Shown here one piece after another: positions 14,400 through 23,565 of a DNA stretch of 44,949 bases (positions are counted from its first letter, which is position 1; every line of letters starts with the position of its first letter). The notes below the pieces were generated by a model. The model made no database searches, was not told where the DNA came from, and was given only the letters and a program-made list of their open reading frames with translations. Source of the DNA: an uncultured bacterium. GTDB lineage: Bacteria; Bacteroidota; Ignavibacteria; Kapaibacteriales; UBA4661. The position numbers and the translations under genes were made by a program. The stretch spans positions 1 to 44,949 of the forward strand of contig CALCNX010000039.1 in the NCBI GenBank assembly GCA_937899715.1, in the 5' to 3' direction.

Positions 14400-15470
14400 T
14401 TAGGCGTTCAAAAAGCCCATTTTACTCAAAAGGCGTTCGAGTACACGCCCCCCGACGAGTGCTAGTACGGTAACAACCGCACCTGCCAGCAAATCCACCA
14501 CGTAGTGATAGCGCAAATACACGGTCGAAACAATTATGCCGGAACCAATGATGAAATAAATCCAGCGAAAACGCGAGTTCCAACGAAAGGCGATCATCAT
14601 GTTCAGCAGCGTTACCATCGTATGTCCGCTTGGCATACAGTTGCGGTGGGCGGTGATGTGCGGTGCAGAAGTCCCCGCGCCGGAGCCGTTATTGACGATA
14701 GCACGGAGTGGTTCGGTAAAGAACAGTCCGGGCAGTTCGCGGTTCAGAAGCGAGAAATCATGCAGCGTGAAGCAGGGTCCGATGGCAGGCATGAAAAAAT
14801 AACCCAGATAAAGCGCGTAGCTTACGCACGCCACATAAAGCGAATAACGGATATAAACGAGCGTCGGGCGTGTGGCGTAGAACTCCGCACCCAAGCTGAG
14901 GGGAATCCAAAAGTAGAGAAAATAACAGATTTGTAAAAATTCCGTCAGAATGGGATGAGCAAATTGATATATCCATTGCGTGGGGTATACGCCGAAGAGC
15001 GAAAAGTCCCATTGTGCAAGCACATTGTCGTAATCACGCGGGTTGATGTGCGTGATGTAAAGATGTGCCTGAGAATAAATGAAATAAATGGCGGGCAAAA
15101 GAAAAAAGCGCCGCGCAAGCAAAAGTGACCGAAAAACTCGCCCCGAACCTGTTTCCGCCACGCTCACCGCCAATGCGCACTGCATCCACATAAAGCAGCA
15201 ATTCACCATCACAAACGTAAGAGCGTTATTCACCTCTGCCGCATAAATACACCCCAGAACCGCATAAACACTGAACATGAAGAGCGTCAGAAGTTCGGCT
15301 GTTGTAAGCGATTCCCGCAAGCGGCGCGGTGTAATGCGTATTTGCGGGAGCACAGCACCGAAGCCGCTTACAACCTCATTTTTTCTACGTGTGTGCGGCA
15401 TCTCATGGTCATGGAGGCGTTGTGTGGCGCGGGAGCGGCGTTTGGACGATGTGTTGGAGTGTTTCGTCAT
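14400..15470 (-). CDS. PAP2-superfamily membrane phosphatase (inositolphosphotransferase/AUR1-like)
   Basis: 356 residues. A basic cytoplasmic N-terminus (about 1-55) is followed by about six membrane helices. The phosphatase motifs are in the C-terminal third: MPSGHTMVTLL (C2, with catalytic His) and YLRYHYVVDLLAGAVV (C3, with nucleophile His and Asp), the arrangement of the PAP2_3 group that includes inositolphosphorylceramide synthases. It should hydrolyse or transfer a phosphate head group on a membrane lipid. It starts at ATG 15470, 11 nt after the rsmA stop, so it is co-transcribed with rsmA. The lipid substrate is unknown. Confidence 0.88.
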   Translation of the reverse strand: MTKHSNTSSKRRSRATQRLHDHEMPHTRRKNEVVSGFGAVLPQIRITPRRLRESLTTAELLTLFMFSVYAVLGCIYAAEVNNALTFVMVNCCFMWMQCALAVSVAETGSGRVFRSLLLARRFFLLPAIYFIYSQAHLYITHINPRDYDNVLAQWDFSLFGVYPTQWIYQFAHPILTEFLQICYFLYFWIPLSLGAEFYATRPTLVYIRYSLYVACVSYALYLGYFFMPAIGPCFTLHDFSLLNRELPGLFFTEPLRAIVNNGSGAGTSAPHITAHRNCMPSGHTMVTLLNMMIAFRWNSRFRWIYFIIGSGIIVSTVYLRYHYVVDLLAGAVVTVLALVGGRVLERLLSKMGFLNA

Positions 15471-15481
15471 AATGAAAGTGT

Positions 15482-16396
15482 TTACCGAAATTCACGAATA
15501 AAGTCGTACAAGCGCACGAAATCTTGCGGCGTGAGTTCCTCTGCTCGCTGCCGAAAATACAAAATTTTACGCTCTTCGGCAGCATGAAGAATGTCCGGCA
15601 ATCGCTCTTTCTGAAGTACGCTGGAAAGCGCATTGGACAAGACTTTACGGCGTTGATTGAAGGCGGTGCGCACAAGAGGATGCACCGTGCGGTAGGCTTC
15701 GGCGGCATCACGATTTGATTTCATCTGAAATTCCACGACCGCCGATGTAACGTTTGGCTGCGGAAAAAAGCAATGTGGCGAAACCTGAAACAGCAATTTG
15801 GGTTCGGAGACCAGTTGTGATGCGATGCTCAGAATACCGTAATCTTTCGTGCGAGGCTTGGCGGTGATGTGCTGGGCAACTTCTTTTTGCATCATTATCA
15901 CCGTCTTGTGCGGTGCAGAAGCCATATTGTCACTCATAAGCAAACGCGCCCATTCGTCGAATACCCAAAAAAGAATGTCGCTTGTGATATAATACGGGAT
16001 ATTGCCCACAATCTTCAGGGGAACCGCGCCCGAAGATTCGCTGTGAGACGGGAAAACCTCGTCGAGATGCACGGCAAGCACGTCGCTGTGAATAATGCGC
16101 AAGCGCCCCGATGCAAGCTCCGTCTGAAAGCGCTTGGTGAGGAGTTCTACCGCTCGCGTATCGTATTCCACCACGATTAATTCACGTGCGGAAGTTTCCA
16201 GCAAGAGCGCCGTGAGTGCACCTTCGCCGGGACCGATTTCCAGCACCACATCGCCCGTCTGCACATCCAATGCAAGCACGATATTGCGAGCAATATTGGG
16301 GTCGCGTAAGAAATTTTGCCCCAAGTCTTTGCGAGGAGCAATGCGGTCGGTAGTGGAAGCGGTTTGTGGCGATGATGCTCTAAGGCGAGATTTCAT
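15482..16396 (-). CDS. rsmA: 16S rRNA (adenine1518-N6/adenine1519-N6)-dimethyltransferase
   Basis: 304 residues, slightly longer than usual because of about 18 extra N-terminal residues. It dimethylates the two adjacent adenines in helix 45 of 16S rRNA during small-subunit assembly. The conserved DLGQNFLRD start, SAM motif I VLEIGPGEGALT, catalytic NIPYYITSDIL and FFPQPNVTSAVV are all present. The C-terminal helical domain is intact. It lies between the HIT-domain gene (22-nt gap) and the PAP2 gene (11-nt gap) in one operon. Confidence 0.97.
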   Translation of the reverse strand: MKSRLRASSPQTASTTDRIAPRKDLGQNFLRDPNIARNIVLALDVQTGDVVLEIGPGEGALTALLLETSARELIVVEYDTRAVELLTKRFQTELASGRLRIIHSDVLAVHLDEVFPSHSESSGAVPLKIVGNIPYYITSDILFWVFDEWARLLMSDNMASAPHKTVIMMQKEVAQHITAKPRTKDYGILSIASQLVSEPKLLFQVSPHCFFPQPNVTSAVVEFQMKSNRDAAEAYRTVHPLVRTAFNQRRKVLSNALSSVLQKERLPDILHAAEERKILYFRQRAEELTPQDFVRLYDFIREFR

Positions 16397-16418
16397 GCGG
16401 CTTTGTTTGTAGAAGTGT

Positions 16419-16937
16419 TTATGCGTTCATCGCAAGAGCGCTTGCTGCGAAGCCATGTGTGAGTTTGGTATAAGTGTCCTCAAGGCGCTCGGAGACGACC
16501 TTGACATCCGCCAGAACAGGCATAAAATTGACATCACCATTCCAGCGCGGCACAAGGTGGACGTGGAGGTGATTGGGAACGCCCGCTCCGGCGGCACTGC
16601 CAAGATTAAGCCCGACGTTGATTCCATGCGGCTTAAAAACTTTATGCAACACATCTTCCGCCTCGCGGACAGTACGAAAAAGATGCAAAAGCTCATCGTC
16701 GCTCAAAAGCCGAAGTTCTCCTGTGTGACGGTTCGGTACAACCATGATGTGCCCGCTATTGTAAGGAAAGCGATTCATAATGACAAAGCAGTATTCACGC
16801 CGCGCCACGACCAAGAGCCGTGCGTCATGCTGTGGCTGCAAGAAGGCATCACACAAAAAGCAGTCACTTTTATTGCGGGATTCATCGCTAAAGGTCTCAA
16901 TATATTGGGAGCGCCACGGCGACCAAAGATGTTCCAT
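16419..16937 (-). CDS. HIT-domain hydrolase, AP4A phosphorylase-like
   Basis: 172 residues from ATG 16937 (MEHLWSPWRSQYIETF, the usual family start); the frame is open to a GTG at 16997 but those 20 residues are not family-like. The histidine triad is NHLHVHLVPRW, followed by NGDVNFMPVL. The upstream GLNLGSAAGAGVP segment matches mycobacterial-type AP4A phosphorylases that degrade diadenosine tetraphosphate. Four cysteine/histidine residues near the N-terminus (CFLCDAF) may bind a metal. It is the first gene of the operon ending with the ABC ATPase, just after the terminator of the RlpA-like gene. Confidence 0.9.
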   Translation of the reverse strand: MEHLWSPWRSQYIETFSDESRNKSDCFLCDAFLQPQHDARLLVVARREYCFVIMNRFPYNSGHIMVVPNRHTGELRLLSDDELLHLFRTVREAEDVLHKVFKPHGINVGLNLGSAAGAGVPNHLHVHLVPRWNGDVNFMPVLADVKVVSERLEDTYTKLTHGFAASALAMNA

Positions 16938-17024
16938 AGCCTGTTTGGGAGGAAAGTTCGGTGATACGGTTCGGGGAATTTGCTGCGAATTTGCCACAAG
17001 TTAAAGTTTTTCCGCTCCTCTACC

Positions 17025-17062
17025 AAACAAAAACCCCTTGCATCACAAGGAAACAAGGGGCT
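17025..17062 (-). terminator. Intrinsic terminator of the RlpA-like gene
   Basis: On the minus strand CCCCTTG (17060-17054) pairs with CAAGGGG (17040-17034) across a 13-nt loop, followed by TTTTTGTTT. It lies 27 nt after the RlpA-like stop and separates that gene from the HIT operon. Confidence 0.75.
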
Positions 17063-17088
17063 TTTGCAAATATTTGGAGGGCAGCATC

Positions 17089-18009
17089 TTAGTTTACCGC
17101 TAACTCAAGTGGATTGTCTAATTCCAGCAAGAGCAATTGGTAGTTGTAGAGGCGGCTGCGTTCTTCGGCGGCTTTCCCATTTTTTCCGCGCTTCAAAGAA
17201 CGTCTGTCTGCTTGAGCGACTTTCTTCACGGTTTTTTCTGTCTTGCGTTGCCATTCCTCGAAGGCAATTTGCTCATCGGGCTTGCGCTGCGGGACAAGGT
17301 ACACGATATCGCCGTGTTTTTTGCGCAATGCTTGCCATGTTTTGAGCGCTTCGGCAAAGTTATCGGTTTCGTGGATGATGCTGAAGGTTCCGGCATCTAC
17401 GACAAGCGGCTTCATATCATGCGCAAAGGCAGTAGTGGTAAGAAGGTCTTTGATGGCTGCAAATTCATAATTGCTGCTCAGAAAGTCCGTCGCAACGGTT
17501 GTATCGCCAAGGCGTATGCCCTCGACGACCTCTACTTTTACATCGCCCGTTCCATTTCCCAGAATACCGATTGCTTTCGCGGCACTGTACGAAAGGTCAA
17601 GAATTCGCCCTTCGATGTAGGGACCTCTGTCGTTGACACGCACAAGGGTCGTTCTATTGTTCTCGGTGTTCGTCACGCGAATAACAGTGCCAAGCGGTAA
17701 TGTAAGGTGCGCAGCCGTGAAATCGTGCATATCATAAATTTCACCGTTTGCCGTTCTTCGCCCGTGGAAGCGTGGACCGTACCACGAAGCTACGCCATGC
17801 TGCACAAGTGCGGAGGTCGCCGCGGCGATGGCATCAGTAGTGGTAGCTGCATTGCCGGTAAAAAAGGTACGAATTTTTGCCTGTACACCAAAGCTATACA
17901 TTGCCCCAACACAAACAATCAGGACAAATACGGCGACACGGGCAATATGCAAAGCACGATGCGAGCGGTGAAGCACGAAAGAAAGAGTACGAAAAATCAT
18001 GAATATCAT
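17089..18009 (-). CDS. RlpA-like double-psi beta-barrel protein (septal lytic transglycosylase family)
   Basis: 306 residues. An N-terminal membrane anchor or signal sequence (about 24-44) is followed by a double-psi beta-barrel at about 70-160: GVASWYGPRFHGRRTANGE with the catalytic-type Asp/His region FTAAHLTLPLGT, then VRVNDRGPY and RILDLSYSAAKAIG. RlpA proteins cleave peptidoglycan strands lacking stem peptides at the septum. The usual C-terminal SPOR domain is not obvious; the 120-180 residue tail includes a SPOR-like AGTFSIIHETDNFAEAL and a Lys-rich end. It begins ATG-ATA-TTC-ATG, so the second ATG at 18000 is an alternative start. It ends at a clear terminator. Confidence 0.9.
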   Translation of the reverse strand: MIFMIFRTLSFVLHRSHRALHIARVAVFVLIVCVGAMYSFGVQAKIRTFFTGNAATTTDAIAAATSALVQHGVASWYGPRFHGRRTANGEIYDMHDFTAAHLTLPLGTVIRVTNTENNRTTLVRVNDRGPYIEGRILDLSYSAAKAIGILGNGTGDVKVEVVEGIRLGDTTVATDFLSSNYEFAAIKDLLTTTAFAHDMKPLVVDAGTFSIIHETDNFAEALKTWQALRKKHGDIVYLVPQRKPDEQIAFEEWQRKTEKTVKKVAQADRRSLKRGKNGKAAEERSRLYNYQLLLLELDNPLELAVN

Positions 18010-18353
18010 AATCCAAAGTGTTACAAACTATCGGGTGCGAAACTACACCAAAACAAATCACTACTCAATGACAAAACGATGAAAAGAAATTCATTTTCTT
18101 ATTCATTTTGCTATGCTTATCATCGTTTATGTATCAACTACCACGCTATGACTACTCTTAGGACTGATTATGCAGCGCAAGAAAACCACTCAGAAAAGTT
18201 ATCCACAAGTGTATATTTTGAACAAGATAAACGCAAAAAAGTAGAATCTTGTACGGGAAGTTGTGGAAAAATGCTAAGTTTGGGGCTGTTGTGGCGAAGT
18301 ATAACGCCTCATAAAATTGCATCTTGTTTTTGTTCGTACCATTCTCGGAAACC
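18010..18353. promoter_or_regulatory. Divergent promoter region with two DnaA-box-like sequences
   Basis: This 344-bp AT-rich gap separates the RlpA-like (minus) and epimerase-like (plus) genes. TTATCCACA, a perfect DnaA box, is at 18199-18207, and a one-mismatch copy in the opposite orientation (TTTTCCACA) is at 18262-18270. TAAGTTTG at 18275-18282 fits a Bacteroidetes -7 element for the plus-strand gene starting 72 nt on, but without a good -33. Nothing else is visible. An origin is unlikely on this evidence. Confidence 0.4.
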
Positions 18354-18884
18354 ATGAAGATTACTGACGTTACGCTTTCTTTTTTACATTCGGTTCCTTA
18401 CAAACAGCATTCTACCTTCAACGGCGCTACTATTGACGGTGTGCGCTTCAAGGCGCTGAAAACTATCGTGGACGGTCGCGGCGATGTGATTGAACTGTGG
18501 AGTTTGCCTTGGGTAGAGCGCGAGGGCGTGATTGTGCCGCAGCACGTCTATCAGTCGGCGACGGATTACGGCGTTGTCAAAGCATGGCATTTGCACGCTA
18601 TTCATACCGACCAATTCACTGTTACACGCGGCAAAATGCAGGTCGTCTGCGTTGATATTCGTGAGGAATCACCCACCTTCGGGCACGTCAACTCGTTTAT
18701 TATTGGCATACAGAATCCCGCAATGATACTCATTCCGCCCGGCGTAATGCACGGCTGGAAAGCACTTTCGCAACCCGAAACCATTGTTGTCAATCTCCAA
18801 TCGCACCCTTACGACCCCGCCGATGAACTGAAATTTGCGTGGGATGCCGTCTTGAGCGAGGTGTGGGAGCCGAAGTTCGGGTAA
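18354..18884 (+). CDS. dTDP-4-dehydrorhamnose 3,5-epimerase family cupin
   Basis: 176 residues from ATG 18354; the open frame extends 10 codons upstream without a family match. The cupin core resembles RmlC: YGVVKAWHLHAIHTDQFTVTRG, then QVVCVDIREESPTF, LIPPGVMHGWKALS, and a C-terminal YDPADELKFAWD. The active-site His of the GLH motif is kept (AWH), but the usual preceding Arg is Lys, so it may act on a related sugar nucleotide. RfbA is encoded 1 kb away on the other strand, consistent with nucleotide-sugar metabolism for surface glycans. RfbB and RfbD are not in the window. Confidence 0.85.
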   Translation: MKITDVTLSFLHSVPYKQHSTFNGATIDGVRFKALKTIVDGRGDVIELWSLPWVEREGVIVPQHVYQSATDYGVVKAWHLHAIHTDQFTVTRGKMQVVCVDIREESPTFGHVNSFIIGIQNPAMILIPPGVMHGWKALSQPETIVVNLQSHPYDPADELKFAWDAVLSEVWEPKFG

Positions 18885-18960
18885 GTACGCCCCTCAAATT
18901 ACAATCGCATTTAACTTTTTCAATTTAATACTCATCATTCAAAATTCAACACTTTCTATT

Positions 18961-19281
18961 ATGAACACTTTTCTTTTCGCAATGTCGCCCGCACAAGGCG
19001 GCGACTCCACGAGCCAGTTGTTTTCCACCGTCATTATGTTCGGTTCGGTTATCCTGATTTTCTACTTTATGATTTTGCGCCCGCAGAAAAACCGCGAGAA
19101 TGAGCACAAAAAACTCCTTGAAGCACTCAAGCAAGGTGATAAAATCGTGATGACCAATGGAATTCACGGCACGGTATCCAACATTGAAGAGGATGTGGTG
19201 GTGGTGCAAATCGCGGACAACGTCCGCATTCGCGTCAATCGCGTGGCAGTGGCGAATATCGTTCCGAAAGCGGAAAAGTAA
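18961..19281 (+). CDS. yajC: Preprotein translocase subunit YajC
   Basis: 106 residues with one N-terminal membrane helix (about 22-40, TVIMFGSVILIFYFMILRP). The RPQKNRENEHKKLLEALKQG segment and the small basic domain GDKIVMTNGIHGTVSNIEED are diagnostic of YajC, which associates with SecDF at the inner membrane. SecD and SecF, which often follow it, are absent; a strong bidirectional terminator lies just downstream. The ATG at 18961 has no clear Shine-Dalgarno sequence. Confidence 0.96.
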   Translation: MNTFLFAMSPAQGGDSTSQLFSTVIMFGSVILIFYFMILRPQKNRENEHKKLLEALKQGDKIVMTNGIHGTVSNIEEDVVVVQIADNVRIRVNRVAVANIVPKAEK

Positions 19282-19317
19282 GTTCGTTTGAATTGAATTT
19301 CTCAGAAATTACAGATG

Positions 19318-19370
19318 TACAAAAAAGTTGTAGCCCTCATGTATAGTGGGCTACAACTTTTTCTTTGTAC
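19318..19370. terminator. Bidirectional terminator between yajC and rfbA
   Basis: A 14-bp perfect stem AAAAGTTGTAGCCC/GGGCTACAACTTTT with an 11-nt loop has T-runs on both strands and an outer GTACAAA/TTTGTAC pairing. It ends yajC on the plus strand and rfbA on the minus strand. Confidence 0.9.
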
Positions 19371-19394
19371 TTGAAAAGCGGCGGTTTACGAGAC

Positions 19395-20282
19395 TTATTG
19401 CCCAGCCCGAATTTCCTCGAAAATTCGCAAGCAGTATTCTTTGTAAGGGCTTTTGGGTAGACGCTCCACGACTTGGAGCCATTCATCAGGCTTCAAGAAG
19501 CCTTGCTGAAGAGCAATTTCTTCCAAGCACGCAATCTTGTAGCCTTGGCGCTCTTCAATGGTGTGAATGAACATACTGGCTTCCAAGAGGCTTTTCGGTG
19601 TGCCGGTGTCGAGCCACGCCAGTCCGCGTCCCATCACTTCTACGTGCAAGCGGTCTTGTTTCAGATAGGTGTTGTTAATATCCGTGATTTCGAGTTCGCC
19701 GCGCGGGCTTGGTTCAAGGTTCGCAGCAATATCGCACACATCTGATGAATACACGTACAGCCCCGGCACGGCATAGTTCGACTTCGGCTTCTGCGGTTTT
19801 TCTTCAATACTGAGAACGCGTTTGTCTGCACCAAATTCGACCACCCCATAGCGCTCAGGGTCATGCACAGGATAGCCGAAAATTGTGCCACCAACGTTGG
19901 AAAGAAGCGCCTGGCGCAGAAAATTGAGTTTGCCGTAAAAGAGATTGTCGCCCAAGATAAGGCACACTTGGTCGTTGCCGATAAATTCCCGTCCGTAGAT
20001 AAACGCTTGTGCAATGCCCTTCGGCTCAGGCTGCACCTTGTACGTGATATTCACGCCCCATTGTTTCCCATCACCCAAGAGCCGCTCAAAATTTGGAGTA
20101 TCAATCGGCGTAGAAATAATGAGAATATCCCGAATCCCCGCAAGCATGAGTGTTGCAAGGGGGTAGTAAATCATCGGTTTGTCGTAAATCGGCTGCAACT
20201 GCTTGCTGAAAAGCGACGTGAGCGGATAGAGGCGTGTACCACTCCCTCCGGCGAGAATAATGCCCTTATTACTTGTATTCAT
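19395..20282 (-). CDS. rfbA: Glucose-1-phosphate thymidylyltransferase
   Basis: 295 residues from ATG 20282; the 21 codons open upstream are not family-like. It makes dTDP-glucose from glucose-1-phosphate and dTTP, the first step to dTDP-rhamnose. The signature KGIILAGGSGTRLYPLT at the N-terminus, LGDNLFYG near residue 110, and the family end region WLDTGTPKSLLEASMFI are all present, so the enzyme looks complete. It is the last gene in a minus-strand series from 25094 and ends at the shared terminator. Confidence 0.96.
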   Translation of the reverse strand: MNTSNKGIILAGGSGTRLYPLTSLFSKQLQPIYDKPMIYYPLATLMLAGIRDILIISTPIDTPNFERLLGDGKQWGVNITYKVQPEPKGIAQAFIYGREFIGNDQVCLILGDNLFYGKLNFLRQALLSNVGGTIFGYPVHDPERYGVVEFGADKRVLSIEEKPQKPKSNYAVPGLYVYSSDVCDIAANLEPSPRGELEITDINNTYLKQDRLHVEVMGRGLAWLDTGTPKSLLEASMFIHTIEERQGYKIACLEEIALQQGFLKPDEWLQVVERLPKSPYKEYCLRIFEEIRAGQ

Positions 20283-20356
20283 GGGTTGTGCAGAAAAAAA
20301 TAAGTAGAGAAAGAAGTAACTTGCTATTGATGGCAAACAGTGCAAGAGAGAGTATC

Positions 20357-23300
20357 TTACGGCATCAGCCCGAGCTTTTTCATTCGCGCCAGAAGCGTTG
20401 TACGCTTGATTCTCAGCATTTCGGCAGCTTTTGTTTTATTGCCACCTGTCAACTCCAAAGCACGAAGAATATGCTCTTTTTGAGCATCGTCAATGGAGAG
20501 CAACGAATCGTCATTGGATGCTACGAGAGACGGCTTGAGTGCAGAGGAGCCGCTCATTGCGTGAACGATTGGTTTTGTGCTTGATGCCGATGATGATGGC
20601 GGTGCAGCCTCGCCGAATAACTGCTCTTCTACGGCAAAAATAGAAACCTCTATACGCTTCGGGTCAAACTGAAGCACCAAAGAGCGCATATTTGCTTCAA
20701 GCTCAGTCATATCCGCAATCCACGTTTTTGCACTGAGTTTTTTCCAAAATGCTGCGGGTATGAGCTCGGTATTAAGGTTTATTCCGTATTCTGCAGCGAT
20801 ATTTTCCGCATAATGTCGTGCTAATAGCGGTATGTCCTCGCGGCGGTCGCCAAGAGCAGGGAGCATCATGCGTACCGCACCGACAGCAAAGAACAATTCA
20901 CTACTGATTGTTCCCAACCGCATTGCTGCATCGGCTCGCATACCATCGGCAACGGTGTAGCCTACGATAAGCCGCACATCAGCTAGGGCAGGACGAGGCG
21001 AGGGAGTTTTACTTTGTTTGCGTAGTGTTTGCGCCATGCGTGCCAAGCGCAGTTGTACCGTCATGGGCGCAGAGGAAATCTCGTCTAAAAAGACCGTTCC
21101 GCCTTCCGATTCAGCAATCAAGCCTTTGTCCGTGCCGGTATCAAACAAATATGCTTCCAACTCATTGCCCTCAAAGTCTGCACAAGAAAGCGCGTGAAAC
21201 GGGCGCTCACGGCGATTGCCACTCGTGTGCAGTAGGGTGGCTAATTCTTCGCGGTAGCCGCCGTACACACTTTCAATCAAGCATGGCACATCGTGGGAAA
21301 CCGCGATTTCGACGTTCTTTCGTAGAAACTCCGCCGCCGGAGACTCGCCGCGAACAAGGATGTGACGGCTCATTTCTGGTGCGCTTTGAGTTGGTTCGCT
21401 TTGAACTGGTTCGATTTGAGTTAGTTCACTTTGAGTAGTTGCCCCGTTTGTTGGTACAACATTTTCGCTCACAATATTTGCATCCACCGTTGGAACGGAG
21501 GCTGTTGTCTCGTTTGTGATGGGAGTGTCTTGAATCGTTGTCTGCGGCTCTTTGTTGTCTCGGCGAGGCTCTTCCTGATGAGTTTTTTTCTCCGCAACCA
21601 CTTCTTGCGAAAACAAGTGTGGATGGCGGTTTTGGACAAGTTCGTGTGCTATACGCTGAAAATTTTTGAACTCACTCTCATCAAAAACGGATGTGGCGGT
21701 CTCGCGGAAGGTTTCGTGTGTACATTCGACTGCTGAATTATGAAGCTGCACAAATCCATCAAACGTGAGCGGCAAAAGTCGCCGAAGAGCGCTCTGCGTG
21801 GAGGTGTCCAGCATTTCTGCCAAAAGATGGAGCGATACCGGCAGCTGAAGCGGTTCGCAGACCCTCAGCGCCGCAAGCACGGCAGCAAGCATGGAACGGG
21901 CATCGGCGGGCAAAAGACGAATGGCATCCAGCGCCGCGCTGCCCAACGACAAAGCCACTGACGAAGTGGAATCGTCTTCCCGCGCCTCATTTGTCCAAAT
22001 ACGATTGCGCCGCTTTATGGTGCCACTCTGCACCATTGCTCGCACGGTCATGGCAAGCACAAGCGGATGCCCTTTGGTGCGAGCGTAGAGGTGGCGATAA
22101 AACTCAGGCGTGAAGGCGCATCGTCCTAGGAGTTCTGCACAAAAAAGTGGGACGTGCGAGGGCGCAAAATTGGAAAGAGTGAGCATGGCAGGCTTTGCCG
22201 CCAAACGCGCAAGCTGTGAGCGATGCGTGGCGACAACGCGAATCCCTGCCAGCGACGTGTCTTCGAGCGCCAAGAGTTCTTTTACTTCAAGGCGCACATC
22301 TTCGGGCATTTGCTCGGCATCATCCACCAGAAAGAGCGTTGGTTCTTGCTTCTCTAATGCCTCGTGGATTTGCTTGGGTAGATTGTTCGTTGCTGTTGCG
22401 GCAAAATAGACGATTTTATGTCGCAAAAGCGTGATGGATTCAAGGCGCGATTGAACAAGGAGGCGCAAAAGCATGGTTTTACCAAGTCCCGGCTCGCCGG
22501 ATATTTCCAGCACGGGCGATTCCACAAAAGGCGATTGGATATTGACCACAGCAGCCAGAGCAGTTTCCAAGCCAATGCCGCTTACAGGCACGAGGCTCAC
22601 GGGCGTTTGCTCCATACCGTTTAGAATGTCCTTTGCAAGAAGTCCGTGTGTGGCGAGATATTCCAATGCCTCACGCGCGGAAAAGAAGCGCATCGAACGG
22701 TCGCGTTCCAAGAGCGCGTAAATCCATTGCACAAGGGCATCCGGCAGCGCTGGAGCGCTCTCGCGGAGGGACTTGAGAACTAAGTGCGACAGCATCCCGG
22801 ACGATTCCACCATCGCCACATCGTTAAATGACTGACCGGTGATAGTTTCGTACAGCGTAATACCGATGCTAAATAAGTCTGCCCGCGCATCCGCCGTGCG
22901 CTGCAATGCCAGTTCCGGTGCGGCGTAGGGATTATGCGCTCCATACACAGCACGAGCAACGCTATCTCCGGCAAGTGGAAACCACTCATCAAGCGCAATA
23001 CGCGCCACAGGGCTTTCTTCGTCGGCAAGGCGAATGGATGATGGCGTGAGGCACAAAAGCGCCCGCATCTGCGCATGAAGCGGCGCTAGAGCAGTCAGCA
23101 ACGAAGCCGCCATCTGCACGATAAACTGTGCATTGCTGAATTGCGAGTGCGGCACGGTATCAAGCGGGATGTGCTGAAGATTCTCAAAGGCAATATACGG
23201 CTCGTTGTTTGCCGTAATATTGACATCGTACAGCATGGCAATATGCGGCGAAGCGAGTTTTGACAGTGCTGCCGCTTCGGTCAGAATATACGATTGCTCG

Positions 23301-23446
23301 GCTTCGTTGCTGGTGCGAAACACGCGAATAAGCACGTGTTCGTCGCGCTCGGTGTCGAAAGAGCGCAGCAAATGTGCGTGGTCGGTAAGAATCAGCGTTT
23401 GAAGGTTGGTATAACGGGCTGTTGTGAATGATACGGTGTGCGTCAT
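20357..23446 (-). CDS. Pseudokinase - STAND ATPase - degenerate NtrC-like AAA+ - Fis HTH regulator
   Basis: 1029 residues from ATG 23446; the open frame runs upstream but there overlaps the YqaA-type gene. Residues 10-270 have protein-kinase shape (RADLFSIGITLYETITG, YAAPEL) but lack catalytic residues: the VAIK lysine is Arg (VLIRVF), HRDxKxxN reads LLCLTPSSI, and DFG is LDE. About 285-520 is an intact P-loop ATPase (SGEPGLGKTMLLRLL; Walker B TLFLVDDAEQ). A helical region and a Gln/Ser/Thr/Pro linker follow. About 765-965 resembles a sigma-54 activator AAA+ domain: Walker B GGTVFLDEIS is kept, but Walker A is ESVYGGYREE and the GAFTGA loop is missing. Residues 985-1029 form a Fis-type HTH (GNKTKAAEMLRIKRTTL). 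It is probably a scaffold-type transcription regulator that does not use sigma-54 remodelling. Its targets are unknown. Confidence 0.82.
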   Translation of the reverse strand: MTHTVSFTTARYTNLQTLILTDHAHLLRSFDTERDEHVLIRVFRTSNEAEQSYILTEAAALSKLASPHIAMLYDVNITANNEPYIAFENLQHIPLDTVPHSQFSNAQFIVQMAASLLTALAPLHAQMRALLCLTPSSIRLADEESPVARIALDEWFPLAGDSVARAVYGAHNPYAAPELALQRTADARADLFSIGITLYETITGQSFNDVAMVESSGMLSHLVLKSLRESAPALPDALVQWIYALLERDRSMRFFSAREALEYLATHGLLAKDILNGMEQTPVSLVPVSGIGLETALAAVVNIQSPFVESPVLEISGEPGLGKTMLLRLLVQSRLESITLLRHKIVYFAATATNNLPKQIHEALEKQEPTLFLVDDAEQMPEDVRLEVKELLALEDTSLAGIRVVATHRSQLARLAAKPAMLTLSNFAPSHVPLFCAELLGRCAFTPEFYRHLYARTKGHPLVLAMTVRAMVQSGTIKRRNRIWTNEAREDDSTSSVALSLGSAALDAIRLLPADARSMLAAVLAALRVCEPLQLPVSLHLLAEMLDTSTQSALRRLLPLTFDGFVQLHNSAVECTHETFRETATSVFDESEFKNFQRIAHELVQNRHPHLFSQEVVAEKKTHQEEPRRDNKEPQTTIQDTPITNETTASVPTVDANIVSENVVPTNGATTQSELTQIEPVQSEPTQSAPEMSRHILVRGESPAAEFLRKNVEIAVSHDVPCLIESVYGGYREELATLLHTSGNRRERPFHALSCADFEGNELEAYLFDTGTDKGLIAESEGGTVFLDEISSAPMTVQLRLARMAQTLRKQSKTPSPRPALADVRLIVGYTVADGMRADAAMRLGTISSELFFAVGAVRMMLPALGDRREDIPLLARHYAENIAAEYGINLNTELIPAAFWKKLSAKTWIADMTELEANMRSLVLQFDPKRIEVSIFAVEEQLFGEAAPPSSSASSTKPIVHAMSGSSALKPSLVASNDDSLLSIDDAQKEHILRALELTGGNKTKAAEMLRIKRTTLLARMKKLGLMP
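21384..21443. repeat. 15-bp in-frame tandem repeat in the regulator linker
   Basis: Four imperfect copies of a 15-bp unit (ctttgagttggttcg) encode the five-residue Glu-Pro-x-Gln-Ser-type linker repeats of the large regulator. The repeat stays in frame, so gain or loss of a unit only changes linker length. Confidence 0.6.
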
Positions 23447-23565
23447 TATGTTGCCAGAATCAATTTCCGATGTGTCAAAATATGGGAAAATGCTGTCAAA
23501 TATACGAAAAAATGCAGCACGGCAAGGAAATGATGGAAGCGGTCGGACGAAAAAGAAGCGAAAAT

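Noticed and set aside
18199..18270. One perfect and one near-perfect DnaA box in an AT-rich gap (possible origin)
   Set aside because: Only two boxes in opposite orientation, no dnaA, dnaN or gidA nearby and no box cluster or AT-rich unwinding array. A perfect box also occurs by chance inside the thioredoxin-like gene at 1705-1713.
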